From positions 2,848,456 through 2,912,455 of the forward strand of contig JAJEKV010000102.1 in assembly GCA_021234155.1 (NCBI GenBank): a stretch of 64,000 nucleotides of DNA. The letters are read 5' to 3'. The DNA is from Isoetes taiwanensis. Its lineage: Eukaryota; Streptophyta; Lycopodiopsida; Isoetales; Isoetaceae. The stretch's first letter is position 1. Each line of letters starts with the position of its first letter. The notes below the pieces were generated by a model. The model was given only the letters and a program-made list of their open reading frames with translations, was not told the origin of the DNA and made no database searches. Below are positions 12,470 to 23,095 of this stretch, piece by piece. The position numbers were made by a program, and so were the translations under genes.

Positions 12470-13252
12470 TCAACTAGTTTTAGGTAGCCATACATCTTTC
12501 AATTCATCGCTGGATGTATCTATTATTCCCAATAAGTCATGTGCATGTGTCCAGTAATCTATCAATGAAAGGTTGGTATCATCAGGATTACGTTCCCAAT
12601 ACTTGATGTATCCAGAAATGCCTTCCAATGTGTTTTGCAATGAACCCACCTCTGCATAAGGCTTAAGGGCTTTTGTTTGACCCCTGGGTATCTTAGCTTT
12701 GCCATTCTCATCTTTGAGCCATATTTTTACTTCTTCACCTGGCCTCCATGTCTCGTTTAAAGGTCTCATCTTCCATTGCATTATTGGCTTTCCTTCTTTG
12801 ACCCTGAGAGTGTACTGAAAAGGTCTAGACTGACCTTCCATATCATGTGTATAACCTTCCATAAAACTTTTCCAATCGGGCACCTACTATATGAGCAACC
12901 CTATAAGAGAAGATGAAATGGATTCACTAAGAACTTCCATTACTCTAGGAAGATTGGTCACAGTTTGAGATTTCAACTGCACATTATACTTTCCAAACAA
13001 TGCATCCATATCCTCATGAGTATGTCCAGGCAAATTCACTTTTTCGAAGATACCCACAGCTGTTAAATAAGATAGAAATGAGAAAATCAACCTGTTTTTA
13101 TTCTGTTCATTGTCAAGTTGATGGAGGAACCTTGGAGGTAGATCTCGAGGTTTGGGATGTGAACTTGAGGTTCCAACATGGTCAGAAGCACCTGATCTCC
13201 TAAACCTTGCCTTAGTAAACTTCTCTAGATTATTAGACTTTCTATCCAACAA
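12470..13252 (-). pseudogene. C-terminal half of a DUF7869-type mobile-element protein
   Basis: On the minus strand one frame reads from 13252 to 12470, with two adjacent TAG codons at about 12884-12889. The first part contains HQLDNEQNKNRLIFSFLSYL and then VNLPGHTHEDMDALFGKYN. The pattern (D.E.NKNR..., GHTHEDxDxxFG) is typical of DUF7869, found in repeat-associated proteins of plants and other eukaryotes. The second part (WKMRPLNETWRPGEEVKIWL) is the usual poorly conserved tail. The N-terminal half is absent at this locus, and the sequence is cut at 13253-13259 by the start of a dispersed repeat. The matching N-terminal half lies at 31.7-33.2 kb. Confidence 0.7.
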
Positions 13253-13259
13253 TGCGCTA

Positions 13260-13395
13260 AATTGTCATGAACCTACTTGAAAACAAAGAAAATACGTGAA
13301 AAATACGAAAGAAATTCAAGAAATCCGCCAAGGTCAGCGAAGAATCTGATGATGAAGAATCAAGAATACAATGCCCGAAGGCAAGCAAGAATACG
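13260..13395 (+). repeat. dispersed 135-bp repeat, copy A
   Basis: It begins TGTCATGAACCTACTTGAAA and matches 33237-33375 in order, including GAAAATACGTGAAA and TGATGAAGAATCAAGAATA. Both copies start exactly where DUF7869-type coding stops. A start with TG suggests an LTR fragment, but no second LTR was found. Confidence 0.75.
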
Positions 13396-13503
13396 AGACA
13401 GCTGCTTAGAAAGCTCAAGATTGGTGCATGGGGGCTAGCGATGAGATTGAAGGAAATACTACAAGAAGCTCCCTCAAATAAAACTTTGAAGAGGTGCAGT
13501 ACA

Positions 13504-13738
13504 TTATGTGACTGTGCTCAAGGAGATCTCACATCCGTCAATCACACCGGCAAAACTGGGATGAAGCGAACGCACTATCCATAAAGCAAACATCTGCACC
13601 ACTATCAAGTTGCGCCAATGCTTCCAACCTCCGAACCTCTGATTCCAATGATATAGAGATAAGAAATTTCTTACTGACCTTATTCGATGGAATAAGCCTG
13701 TCATGAAGTGTGAGAGGAGTCTGAGAAATGGTGGCCAA
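13504..13738 (-). pseudogene. retroelement aspartic protease fragment
   Basis: The minus-strand frame contains FLISISLESEVRRLEALAQL followed by DSGADVCFMDSAFASSQ. DSGA is the active-site motif of retroelement proteases, and the context resembles Ty3/gypsy Pol. It lies next to, but in opposite orientation to, the gypsy integrase on the plus strand, so the element has been rearranged or two copies were joined. No flanking Gag or RT could be read. Confidence 0.65.
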
Positions 13739-14047
13739 CTAAGAGAGAGTCCTACTACTCGGATCGGCCCCTAGAATTTACTGACTGATTTGTGCATTTC
13801 ATATGGCATCCACGAATAATATGACCAGCTCCTCCATATATTAGACTCTCTTCGATGCTGCTTCTTGACAGCGGACAAGGGCCTTCGAACCGCCTGATCA
13901 ATCTGCATGGGGTCAACATCGCTCCAAGGGAAGCCTAATGCCTTGTCTCGGTGCTCCTACCTTGAGCCTAAGCTAGGTGATCCTGCATTTAATCAGCAAA
14001 CATAGGTCTAGGGCCTGAACGGTTCCAGCTTATGGCCATCACTTTAT

Positions 14048-15460
14048 TTGAGAGGCCTCATGATACAGCCTTGTTGGAGTCTATTCGGGTATCTCTACCC
14101 TCCGATCCATTGGCTTAAGATGTACTCTCACATCTTGGCATCGCACCATCTTCTTGGCAAATGCGATTGGACTATGACAGTTTTTAGATTCGAGATGGAC
14201 TCATGTTCCGTAATGGGCTTCTGTATGTACCAGATGGTGTTTCTGACTTCAGATTCTCCAGGCTTGCTATGACTCACCTATGGCCGAACATTTTGGAGTA
14301 GCCAAGAACCTTGAACTCATTAGTCGAGAATATTGGTGGCCTGGGCTTCGTCGCTCTGATAAAGTTTTTATTCGATCCTGTGACATCTACTGTCGAGCAA
14401 AGATTCCAAGACATCTTCCTGATGGTCTTCTTCTGCCACTGCCAGTTTCAGATGGAGCTTAGAAGAGTATTTCTGTAGACTTTATTCTAGAGCTGCCACT
14501 CTCTCGGGGTTATGATGCCATCATGGTGGTTGTTGATCATTTCTCTAAGATGAGTCATGTCATTCCCTACAACATCACCATCACCAGTGGGGGAACAGCT
14601 GATTTTCTTCTTCGTGAAGTAGTCAGACTGTATGGACTGCCAGATACTATTGTCAGTGATTGGGGACCTCAGTTCATCGCAGGGTTTTATAAGTGATGTT
14701 TTGGAGTTACTGTATATTGACTGCTCACTGACATCCGGTCATCATCCAGAAAGTAATGGACAAGAAGAGCACATTAATCAAAATTTGGAGCAATATTTGA
14801 GGTGCTTTATCAATTATCAACAAGATGATTGGGTCGATTTTTTTCCATTAGCTGAGTTTCCCTATAATAACTCAGTACATGCTTCCACTGGTCAGACTTC
14901 ATTCTTTCTAAACACTGGTCAGCATTCTCGTTGGTCCTTTAGTGTTGCTGGTAGTAACTCTGTCAATTCTAGTACCGAGTCTCGACTTGAGAAACTCTAA
15001 GCTCTTCAATCAGATCTTCAACACCATCTTCTCCGGGCCCAACATCAATTGCCCTTTCTCAAATAGATTGACAACATGTAACTTGTCTTTGATAAGCTTA
15101 GGAACATTATTGGCATTATGTTGATTTACATCGGCAGGAAGCTCCTACATTTCATGTTGATGACCTTGTCTGGCTTCTTCGTAGGGACCTCCCTACCTCA
15201 AGTCCCTGCAACCAGCTTGACTATCGTCGCCTTCGTCCTTGCCGGATCATGACTCAAATCAACAATGTGTTCCATCTCGAGCTCCCTCTAGATGTTCGTC
15301 TCCATCCAGTATTTCATGTTTTTCTATTGGAGCCCTACAGATTAATCCTTTTCTGAGTCGCGTTCCTCCGTCACCAACACTCGTGGAAATTGATGATCAT
15401 GAGAAGTTTGAGGTTTGAGAGATTTTGGACTCCCAAGTTTCTTCGTTGACGACACCTAGC
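14048..15460 (+). pseudogene. Ty3/gypsy integrase and chromodomain remnant
   Basis: The remnant reads through several frames. It starts with an integrase zinc-binding region (MAEHFGVAKNLELISREYWW, then CDIYCRAKIPRH). It continues with the catalytic core: SISVDFILELPLSRGYDAIM, then VVDHFSKMSHVIPY, then DTIVSDWGPQFI and GHHPESNGQEEHINQNLEQY. The D, D and E positions are recognisable. After about 15000 come the LELPLDVRLHP.FHV segment and an EFEV-like chromodomain tail near 15380-15440. Frameshifts and stops occur throughout, for example after GFYK near 14693. Upstream reverse transcriptase is not visible. Confidence 0.85.
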
Positions 15461-15525
15461 GTGAACTGATAGAATAAGCAGCTGGCACTAAATGCGCAAC
15501 CGCTTATTCACGCTAGGCGTGAACT
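15453..15525. repeat. palindromic CACGCTAGGCGTGAAC pair
   Basis: ACCTAGCGTGAACT (15453-15466) and TTATTCACGCTAGGCGTGAA (15504-15523) are related. The second is itself a near-perfect palindrome. The same motif recurs five times at 29.89-30.09 kb. Confidence 0.7.
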
Positions 15526-15546
15526 AGAAGAATAATATAAAATTAA

Positions 15547-15574
15547 CTAGTAATGGTGCCCGGCGTTGCCGGGC
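15547..15574 (-). mobile_element. Helitron 3' terminus
   Basis: Read on the minus strand, a 7-bp hairpin (GCCCGGC, loop AAC, GCCGGGC) is followed by ACCATTA and then CTAG, with host T next. This is the canonical Helitron 3' end: a hairpin about ten bases from CTRR, inserted between A and T. The element would extend to higher coordinates. Its TC end was not located, so the body length is unknown. The terminus belongs to the same family as the one at 23096. Confidence 0.75.
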
Positions 15575-16715
15575 TTTAGCAATAATTGATGTTGGCTGTT
15601 CTTTTTGTTTAGGGATGGAGGTTGTTCTTGAAGTGGGGCGGACTTAAATGTTGTGGTATAGAAAGATGTTTGTCATTTTTATTATAAATGAGTGGACATA
15701 GAGTATAATAGATCATTATGGAATTGGCAAAGTTGAGCACGTGTCTAACAATGTAATGTTAAGCATTGTTGGAAATGGATGAGTGTGGTTATATAGGATA
15801 ATAACTTTTGCTTTGAAGGGTCCTACAATAAGGCCATGCAATGTGAATTCTCTCATAGTTGGATATGGATGAGTGTAGTTATATAGCACAACAATTCTTG
15901 TTTTTGAAGGGCATGTTATTGAAAGTTGAGTATTAAGGCTATGCGATGTGAAAGCTTATATAGTTAATACAATAGGTTGAAACATATAATTTCGTAAAGA
16001 GAAGATGTTACTTTTCCACTCATTCTTGCACTCCAAGTTGTAAGCCGTGTGATTTGCATTTTGGTAGAGCTAGAATTGCAGTAAATCCTCCACAGCTATC
16101 CTATCTAAAGCATGTTAACAATTTGTAAGCTAAATATTTAAGTTGTTTCTCCCAATATTTCTCGAATTGATTCGATATGACTGGCATACTAAATTCCAGT
16201 CCCCTTTTGGGTTTTTTTTTTTTTTGTTTTTCCTAAGCGAAGACCAGAACCATGCCTCCAAAGCTGCCAAACTAAACCATGCAATCCTTCCAATATGACA
16301 CTGAAAATGTGATATATATAGAGCTCTAGAACTTCTTAAGATTGATTGACATGGAATTTAGTATATAGATTTTGTGTACACAGTATTTAACATTGAACTT
16401 GAATGTACCATAGAAACCATTTTGTAGTGTGACATGCTAGTAGATGAGATGAATTAAATTCAACTTTGAGAGCATATGATTTTTGGGTTGCCCCAGGGGG
16501 GCAAACCCTCGTTTATGTGGTATGTGGGCATATCCAGGTATATGCCGGCATATGCCTAGCATATGCTGGTGACTGCTCCAAACGGGCTGCTACCTGTAAA
16601 CTCTCGGTCATCCAGCCCCATTCCTTCCCAGGCGTGGCTATGGCGCAGCTCGACCCTTCTTCTTCTTCCAAACATTTTCCTCTGGCTGTGCCTTGTACAA
16701 GGGAGGATCGCTGGA
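15575..16715. other. non-coding; possible Helitron body with a 90-bp-period duplication
   Basis: Positions about 15768 and 15858 start diverged direct copies sharing GTTGGA(A/T)ATGGATGAGTGT. Position 16484-16566 is a diverged copy of 20801-20873 (GGTTGCCC..., GGCATAT..., AGTATATG blocks). No gene is apparent before the TLC start codon. Confidence 0.5.
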
Positions 16716-19248
16716 ATGACAGAAGAGAGACGCGCAGTTGTACTCGTGGTTGGTGTCCTGGCGTGGACAGCCATTTTTGTTGGAGTGCGAATAATGTTGG
16801 GGCACAAACGATCTTATGACTTCTGCAATCGCGTGGTGTCGTTGTTACATGTGGCTGTAGCTCTGCTCCTCTGTTCCATGTCCGTGGATAACTGGTGGCA
16901 TCCTTTCCATCCCCTTGCCGCTCATTCATCGCCGCAACAGGCAAGCCCATTGATTTCATCTTGTTTCCTATTCAGTTATGAAGGATGAAGTCAAGTCTGA
17001 TCTGAGACATCATTTGTTGTTTACACATGAACTCACTGAAAAAAGCATTCTTGTACGTATGTTAATGATTAAGCGATTGTACAACCTACATTCGAAGGAG
17101 TAACTAAGGAATGTAAATAATGTCTTGTTCCTGATTTTTTATGGGCCAGGAAAGAAATATCTGATTTTGAGCTGCCAAGATAGAACATGTCTGTTGCTCT
17201 TTAGCTGCATGCACCATCTGCGTGACTTGTATCTGTAACCAAACTGCATTTAGATTGTAGAGATCGAAGTGCTTAAATACATCAGCTATAGCAGAACTCC
17301 AAGAGTACTAGTTGGTGATGGCAATACCGTATTTGAGAGCAATGAAACATTAAATTCACTTAGGACCTGCCTTTTTTCTTGGTTGGAAATTTGTGACTAG
17401 AAATTAGGAAGCAATCTGTATGGGCATCTCCTCAGACTTTAGTCCAGGTTGGCCTCTACATAATTCTTGTAGTATGTTAAGATAAGATCTATAAGTGTCT
17501 GCTCACTCTTAGAGACCTGAAAGAGATCTCTGCAATGTCAGAACATTCCGCATTTTCAAGTTCCAACATGCAAGTGAAAATCAGTATCTAAGATCCTTCC
17601 CAGCTTTTAATTATTCTCGTTCCCATCTTTAACATTGTCATCCATTTTTTAGAATTCTGTCCACCCTTTATATGTGTCACTTGGGATTCAATTCATTGTC
17701 TATGAAGTTCACTTACATTATAGATTGGAGCCCGTCAATTTGCCCATTTTTTCCTAGCACCATTATTAATAAGAGATCAATAGCTACCCTAATGCAAGAC
17801 TGCGAACCTGTTTACCGACAATTATGTTAAATGCCTATATATATTCTTGTTATTGTGGTATATAACAATTGTAGAACAAGTCCAGTTTTGAAAGAATTAT
17901 ACTGAATATTTTTTATCTTAATAAATAGTACATAAAAAATCCTTCAAACACCTAGTTGCTTCGCAGCATTTGTTTTGAGGAATACATCTTTATTCCTTCT
18001 ATATGTGTTGTGCAGCTGCGTGCAATTACCATTAGCCTCTCTTACTTCATCTACGACTTCTTTTGCTGTCTGCTTGAAACACCAACAGACGTGGCAACAG
18101 CGCTGCATCACTTATTGAGCATTTTGGGGTTGGCATATGGATTCGCTCATGCAAGTGTAAGCAGATCTTTGCTCTCTAGCCATTGTCTTTTTATGATGTT
18201 TCATACCATACCAAGCATGCCTAATAGATAAAGAGGATGTCCTTTTACCTCTTATTATTGCTATCAATGGAGCTCATTGTTTATTAAAAGTTGGACATTC
18301 TACATGCTCAACAATCTAGTTTGTCAGGATCAGGAATATGATCAGCATCATACCTCTCCAGGAAATGAATTTTGACTAGAAAAGATTGCCCTTGGCTTTG
18401 TTATCTGAAGTTGCATTTCTGCATATAGGTATTTAATGAAGAAAATACCATAGGTCTTGCATGCGAATGATGCTGCTATCTGATTAATGAACTGAAAACC
18501 AAGGGAAAAACAAAGGAGTTTTCTGTTTTGATGAGACTGAAAACCAAGGGAAGAACAAATCCCACATTCTGTGAAGATTTCTCACCATTGTTTCCTTCTT
18601 GGTAACAGTTCGGTGCTTTGCCTTCCAAGGCTGTCATACTCATTTGAACATAAGGTCCCGTTGTATTTTTTGGCAGTTTTTGTAAAGTGGCAAAGTAAAA
18701 GCAGCTCCGGTGTTTCAATGAAACTGGGAATAACAAAACTTGTCTGCAGTCTGGCACAGAGCTTGTTGCATGTCTTTGGTTGATGGAGATATCGAATCCA
18801 TTTATGCATGCTAGGGAGTTATTAAAGGAGCTAGGGGCTAAGGATTCGACTGTTGCTGTAGTAAATGATGTAAGTTTTTCTAGCCTGTTTGCTTCCTAGA
18901 GCTTGTCATAAAGCGAAGGTATTTTGGCTTCTAATATGTTTTGTTAATTATGTTGCATACAGGCTTGTTTTGCGTTAATATTTCTGGTCGGTTAGGTGTT
19001 GGACCGTACTTAACATTCATAACCTTGCAAGCAAACAACCCCGTAACTGTTAAGGTGGGATTTATGCTCGGTAATTTCTTTTCATTTTCTTAGTTGACTT
19101 TCTATAACTGGTGTATTCATTAGCATTTATTGAATTGCAGGTTGGCGCTGCAGGCATTCAAATTGTGAGCATGTTTTGGGCTTACAAGATAATAAGACTA
19201 ATGTATTATAAGATTCTTCGTCCTAGAAAAAGTATGAAAGAATTGTGA
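16716..19248 (+). CDS. TLC-domain membrane protein (one-base frameshift)
   Basis: Exons are 16716-16940, 18016-18156, 18750-18869, 18963-19054 and 19141-19248. All phases are zero except that exon 4 is 92 bases, one short of in-frame. The break lies near 18990, between FALIFLV and RLGVGPYLTF. With that base restored the protein would be about 228 residues. TLC features are FCNRVVSLLHV, LSYFIYDFFCCLLETPTD, ALHHLLSILGLAYG, SGTELVACLWLMEISNPFMH and GPYLTF; there are several hydrophobic segments. Intron 1 appears to use a GC donor (CAACAG then GCAAGC). The family includes ceramide-synthase-like and TMEM136/TLCD-like membrane proteins, so a lipid-related role is only a guess. The lesion is either an error or very recent pseudogenisation. 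Confidence 0.85.
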
Positions 19249-19640
19249 CTTTGTACCTATATGACAAATATATTGTTTCGAATCTAAATATCTTCTCTAA
19301 GTCTTTTCATTTATATCTTTTTAATATGAAAGTGCTACTTAATACCCAAAAAGGGTACATGCACAATACGACTTATGTTTTTGGGCAGATTGGGATTTAT
19401 AAAACCATAAAAGTGTTATCGCGTGAATATATCACTTATGTAAGCAGGGTTGCCTTTAAGACCAAATCTACGTAGGCATAATGTACAATGTTGTGCAAAA
19501 CCTAGGGTTTGAGATTAGTTATCACGGCCTTTTTTTTTCTTCCTTGATTTGAATTTTGGTTATAAAAACCTAGGCGAATCTTGATCAATCCAAAAAACAG
19601 CTTGGGAATTCATGATGTACATGCATCTGAGGAAAATTAT
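19249..19640. other. 3' flank of the TLC gene
   Basis: No separate gene is supported. This is probably the 3' untranslated region and spacer. Confidence 0.4.
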
Positions 19641-19686
19641 TCTTTAGAGGAGGGTATTGAATGTAGTGAGGAGGTAAAGAGCATAG

Positions 19687-20083
19687 AATGCCAGTCTGTT
19701 GAACAAGTAGAAGGAAAAACCTTATTTTTCAAATGAGAAGGTTGGATGCGATGAATGCCCTGCTCTAAATGTTGAATGCCAGTCTGTTGAACAAGTGGAA
19801 ACGAAGGAAGAACATTTTTCTACATGAGAAGGTTGAATGCAGTGATTTAGGCATTGTGGTAGTTGAAAGATCTGAAAATGAATGCCAGTCCGTTGAACAA
19901 GTGGAAACGAAGGAAGAACATTATTCTTCACATGAGAAGGTTGGATGTGGTGAATTAGGCATTGTGGTAGTTGAAAGATTTGGAGATGAATTTACAGAAA
20001 CAGATGAATCCTACGAGGAGACCAAGATCATGGAAGGCCAGTCCATTGAACAAGCTGCTGAATGTGAGGATATGAATTGCTGA
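19687..20083 (+). repeat. tandem coding-like repeats, Glu/Val-rich
   Basis: Three to four units of about 100 bases begin with GAATGCCAGTCTGTTGAACA. In the open part (19769-20083) they translate as ECQSVEQVETKEEH... and ELGIVVVER.... Earlier units carry stops. The reading frame is favoured by the repeat rather than by a recognisable domain. It may be the repetitive tail of a lost gene; I do not recognise the family. Confidence 0.5.
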
Positions 20084-21591
20084 TGCATCTATGCTGTCTC
20101 CAGAAAAACATTTTCTGAACAATGATGTTGAAAGACAAATTCTTTAAATATTAAGAACTATTAATGTTTTGCAAGCTTCCTAAACATCTATATATTTTCA
20201 TTTATATTGCTTTGCATATTTGCTAGAGACATTAGATAGTGTTTTTAGAGTTCTCGAAGATCGAGCAAAATAAGCATCCTTATTAGAAACACATAACGTA
20301 CATCATGGTTGTGCAAAGTTCTTCATATTATACAAGTGTATTATCTTTGTCTTGCATGCACACCTGTAGGCCAAGATTCGCCTTAGTTTTAGAACCAAAC
20401 AAATGTCTGCACACTGGAGTGTCTCATTTTCGATGTCCCTTTTGTCCCCCAATTTAGTACTAAAATCAATAAAGGTGGTTGGAAATCTTGGAGGCCATTT
20501 GAAAACAAAAATAGCAATAAAAAATCGAATTCCTTGAATCTTGGAGAACCGGGCTACAGTGCGTGCATGTTTTGAGCCCCGATAAAGAAAACTAAAACAC
20601 CAACGAAATCATCATTCTTGCTTCTCGTCTTTCGTCTTTCGATATGTTCAAGGTTTGAATGGAACCAATGGATTGTGTTTCTTTTCCCTATTTGCAACAT
20701 TCAATTTGTGAGTTATTAGCGTATTTGAATGCCTTGCCTTATGAATTATGAATTGGGCATGGAAATAGCATTCCACTAATATGTTTGAGTCCGATTTCTT
20801 GGTTGCCCTAAGGGGAAAAACCCTCATCCATGTGGGTTTGTGGCATATTCCAAGTATATGTCAGTATATGCTCGAAAACATGACTTTGAAGTGTGATTTA
20901 AGCCATTTCACTCTCGGGTCACGGAGGGCAACCCTCCGTGCGCAGCACCTTGTTTGAATATGATCTATGCGCCATAACTTAACAATTTGGCCCTCTTTTG
21001 TGCTCCCCAACACATTCCTATGACCTATGTGTCAATATAACTTAACAATTATGTGCACACTTTTGTGCTCCTGAACACAGGCTCCACTAAGATTGTCAGG
21101 CATAGCAACTATATGTTATAAGGTTGTTGAATATAGGTGTCCAACAATGCAAAGCATAAGAATTTGTATCGCCAAGTGTGTTGGTCTAAGCTATTGTGTA
21201 GATTTTGTTGGAAGAGCAGAACAGTTGTATATAAACTTAGTCTTCTTCCACATAGAATTTTATTATGGTATTTTTGGACTTGAACTTGGTTGTCTTATGT
21301 TGGACCAATTGCGAGATGTTGTGATTGTAGGGCATATGAGCAACGCTTACAAATAAATTGTTCCTTGCATATATGTTTTCATGTGTATGAGCATAGAAGT
21401 TTTGACATAGGCACTATAATCGAGAACAAATATACACATTGGAACAAACATACAATTGGAATGACATGGACACTATTGTCATGAACAAATATACACATTG
21501 GAAGTTTAGACCTAAGTAAAGTGCATGGCATTATAATCCCCTTGTGGCAATTTATAATTTCTGACTTTGAAAATGAGTGAAAGTTTTTGCT
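20084..21591. other. intergenic with a 9-bp stem hairpin
   Basis: CACGGAGGG-CAA-CCCTCCGTG at 20920-20940 is a perfect hairpin. About 50 bases upstream is the 20801-20873 copy of the repeat also seen at 16484. No gene is supported. Confidence 0.5.
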
Positions 21592-21612
21592 ATTCTATTC
21601 TATTCTATTCTA
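21592..21612 (+). repeat. (ATTCT)n microsatellite
   Basis: About four pentamer units. The same pentamer forms the tail of the LINE ending at 57975, so this could be an orphan LINE tail. Confidence 0.8.
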
Positions 21613-21667
21613 GGCCTCTAGATGTTGCTTTCAGATAGTAGCAATGGTTTGTCATGTTATATGGAAT

Positions 21668-21769
21668 GGTCTTGATCCAACTTAAACTTGGACAGAAAAC
21701 AATCGGAGAAAAACATATGGTCTTGATCCAACTTAAACTTGGACAGAAAACAATCGGAGAAAAACATGG
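21668..21769 (+). repeat. perfect 51-bp tandem duplication
   Basis: Copies at 21668-21718 and 21719-21769 start GGTCTTGATCCAACTTAAAC and appear identical apart from the last bases. The unit length is a multiple of three, so it keeps an open frame, but no wider coding support is seen. Confidence 0.9.
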
Positions 21770-22540
21770 AAACGGTTGTTGCAGAGTTCAAGCCTTTAAA
21801 TCAGAGTGTAAGCTGCAAAGTGGGAAGCAAATAATTGCATGTTAACGTGTATGTGCCCAAATGATATTTGTATTGGTTAACATGGAATTGAAAAGCACAA
21901 TGAACATAGCAAATGACATGAAATTCTGGTATTTCCTTCCAATTGAAATGGATTCTAGATTGTAAACTAACCCTGAGATTTTCATGTGTTATAGAGAGTT
22001 CACTTCTAAGTTACTGGAGAAGGATTATATATAAAGTTAAAGCACGATGAAGTGAAAGCTCGATGAAGTGAAATATATCTAGATAATAGTTCAAATTCTA
22101 ATGCATGTTGTAACCTTGTTTATTTGGAAGAGCTTCAATGCGTGCATTCTTGTAATGGAACCTGCACATTAGAAGAGTAATGCTTCTATCATTATACTCC
22201 CAGTTCAACCACATGTCAAAGAAACAAAATTGAAAGTTTCTTACCAAGCAGTTTGACAAAGTTGAGCTATTATCTGAACTGAAACTCTTAAGCCAAAAGA
22301 TCTGGAGTAAATAAGTCCATATTTGATTGAGGTGTATGGTGTATAGTATCTGATCATATACGGATCGAAATGACACTGATGCCATAAAGCAGATTTTGCT
22401 GAATGCACTAAATGCTTGAAAGAAAAGAAATCTGACAACCATCTAAAAAGGTTGATTCATATTGTGGCATGATACTCATGTAACTGTAGCTAACTTAGTC
22501 TAGCATAGCTTAATGTCGGTGCATCCCTGGAACACATAAC
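21770..22540. other. intergenic, nothing recognised
   Basis: A minus-strand open frame at 22098-22442 shows no family motif. No other feature is supported. Confidence 0.4.
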
Positions 22541-23095
22541 AGAACTATCAGGTTCAGATGACATTATAATTTACCAGATCACACAATCCCCATTTCTAAA
22601 ATATATCCATTCATTTTAACCCTGCAGGTTGGATTTGGGCCTTGAAGAGCAAGGATTTGTTCTCCTTGGTATCTTAGTGGAGCATTCCAATGGAAGACTT
22701 AAATCTAAGTTTCAAGCTTAAGCTGCTATGGCAGATTATATATTCATATGCTTTATCTTAGCATGTGGCAATCGCCAGCTTAAGGATCTCCAAATATGCC
22801 AAAGACATTACTATGTATACCTGGGATTTGGCAAAGGAGAAAAGCTCTGAAGGGTTTACTGCCCCTGCAGCACACTTGAGATTCTGATCAGAACTATCAG
22901 GTTCAGATGACATTATAATTTACCAGATCACACAATCCCCATTTCTACTATATCCATTCATTTTAACCCTGCAGCTTGGATTTGGGCCTTGAAGAGCAAG
23001 GATTTGTTCTCCTTGGTATCTTAGTGGAGCATTCCAATGGAAGACTTAAATCTAAGTTTCAAGCTTAAGCTGCTATGGCAGATTATATATTCATA

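Noticed and set aside
16513-16959. Minus-strand frame of 148 codons
   Set aside because: It is the antisense shadow of TLC exon 1 and its leader.
19687-20083. CRISPR-like array
   Set aside because: Units are adjacent, diverged and coding-like, without constant-length spacers; the genome is eukaryotic.
20920-20940. Helitron 3' hairpin
   Set aside because: A perfect stem is present, but no CTRR end follows at the right distance on either strand.
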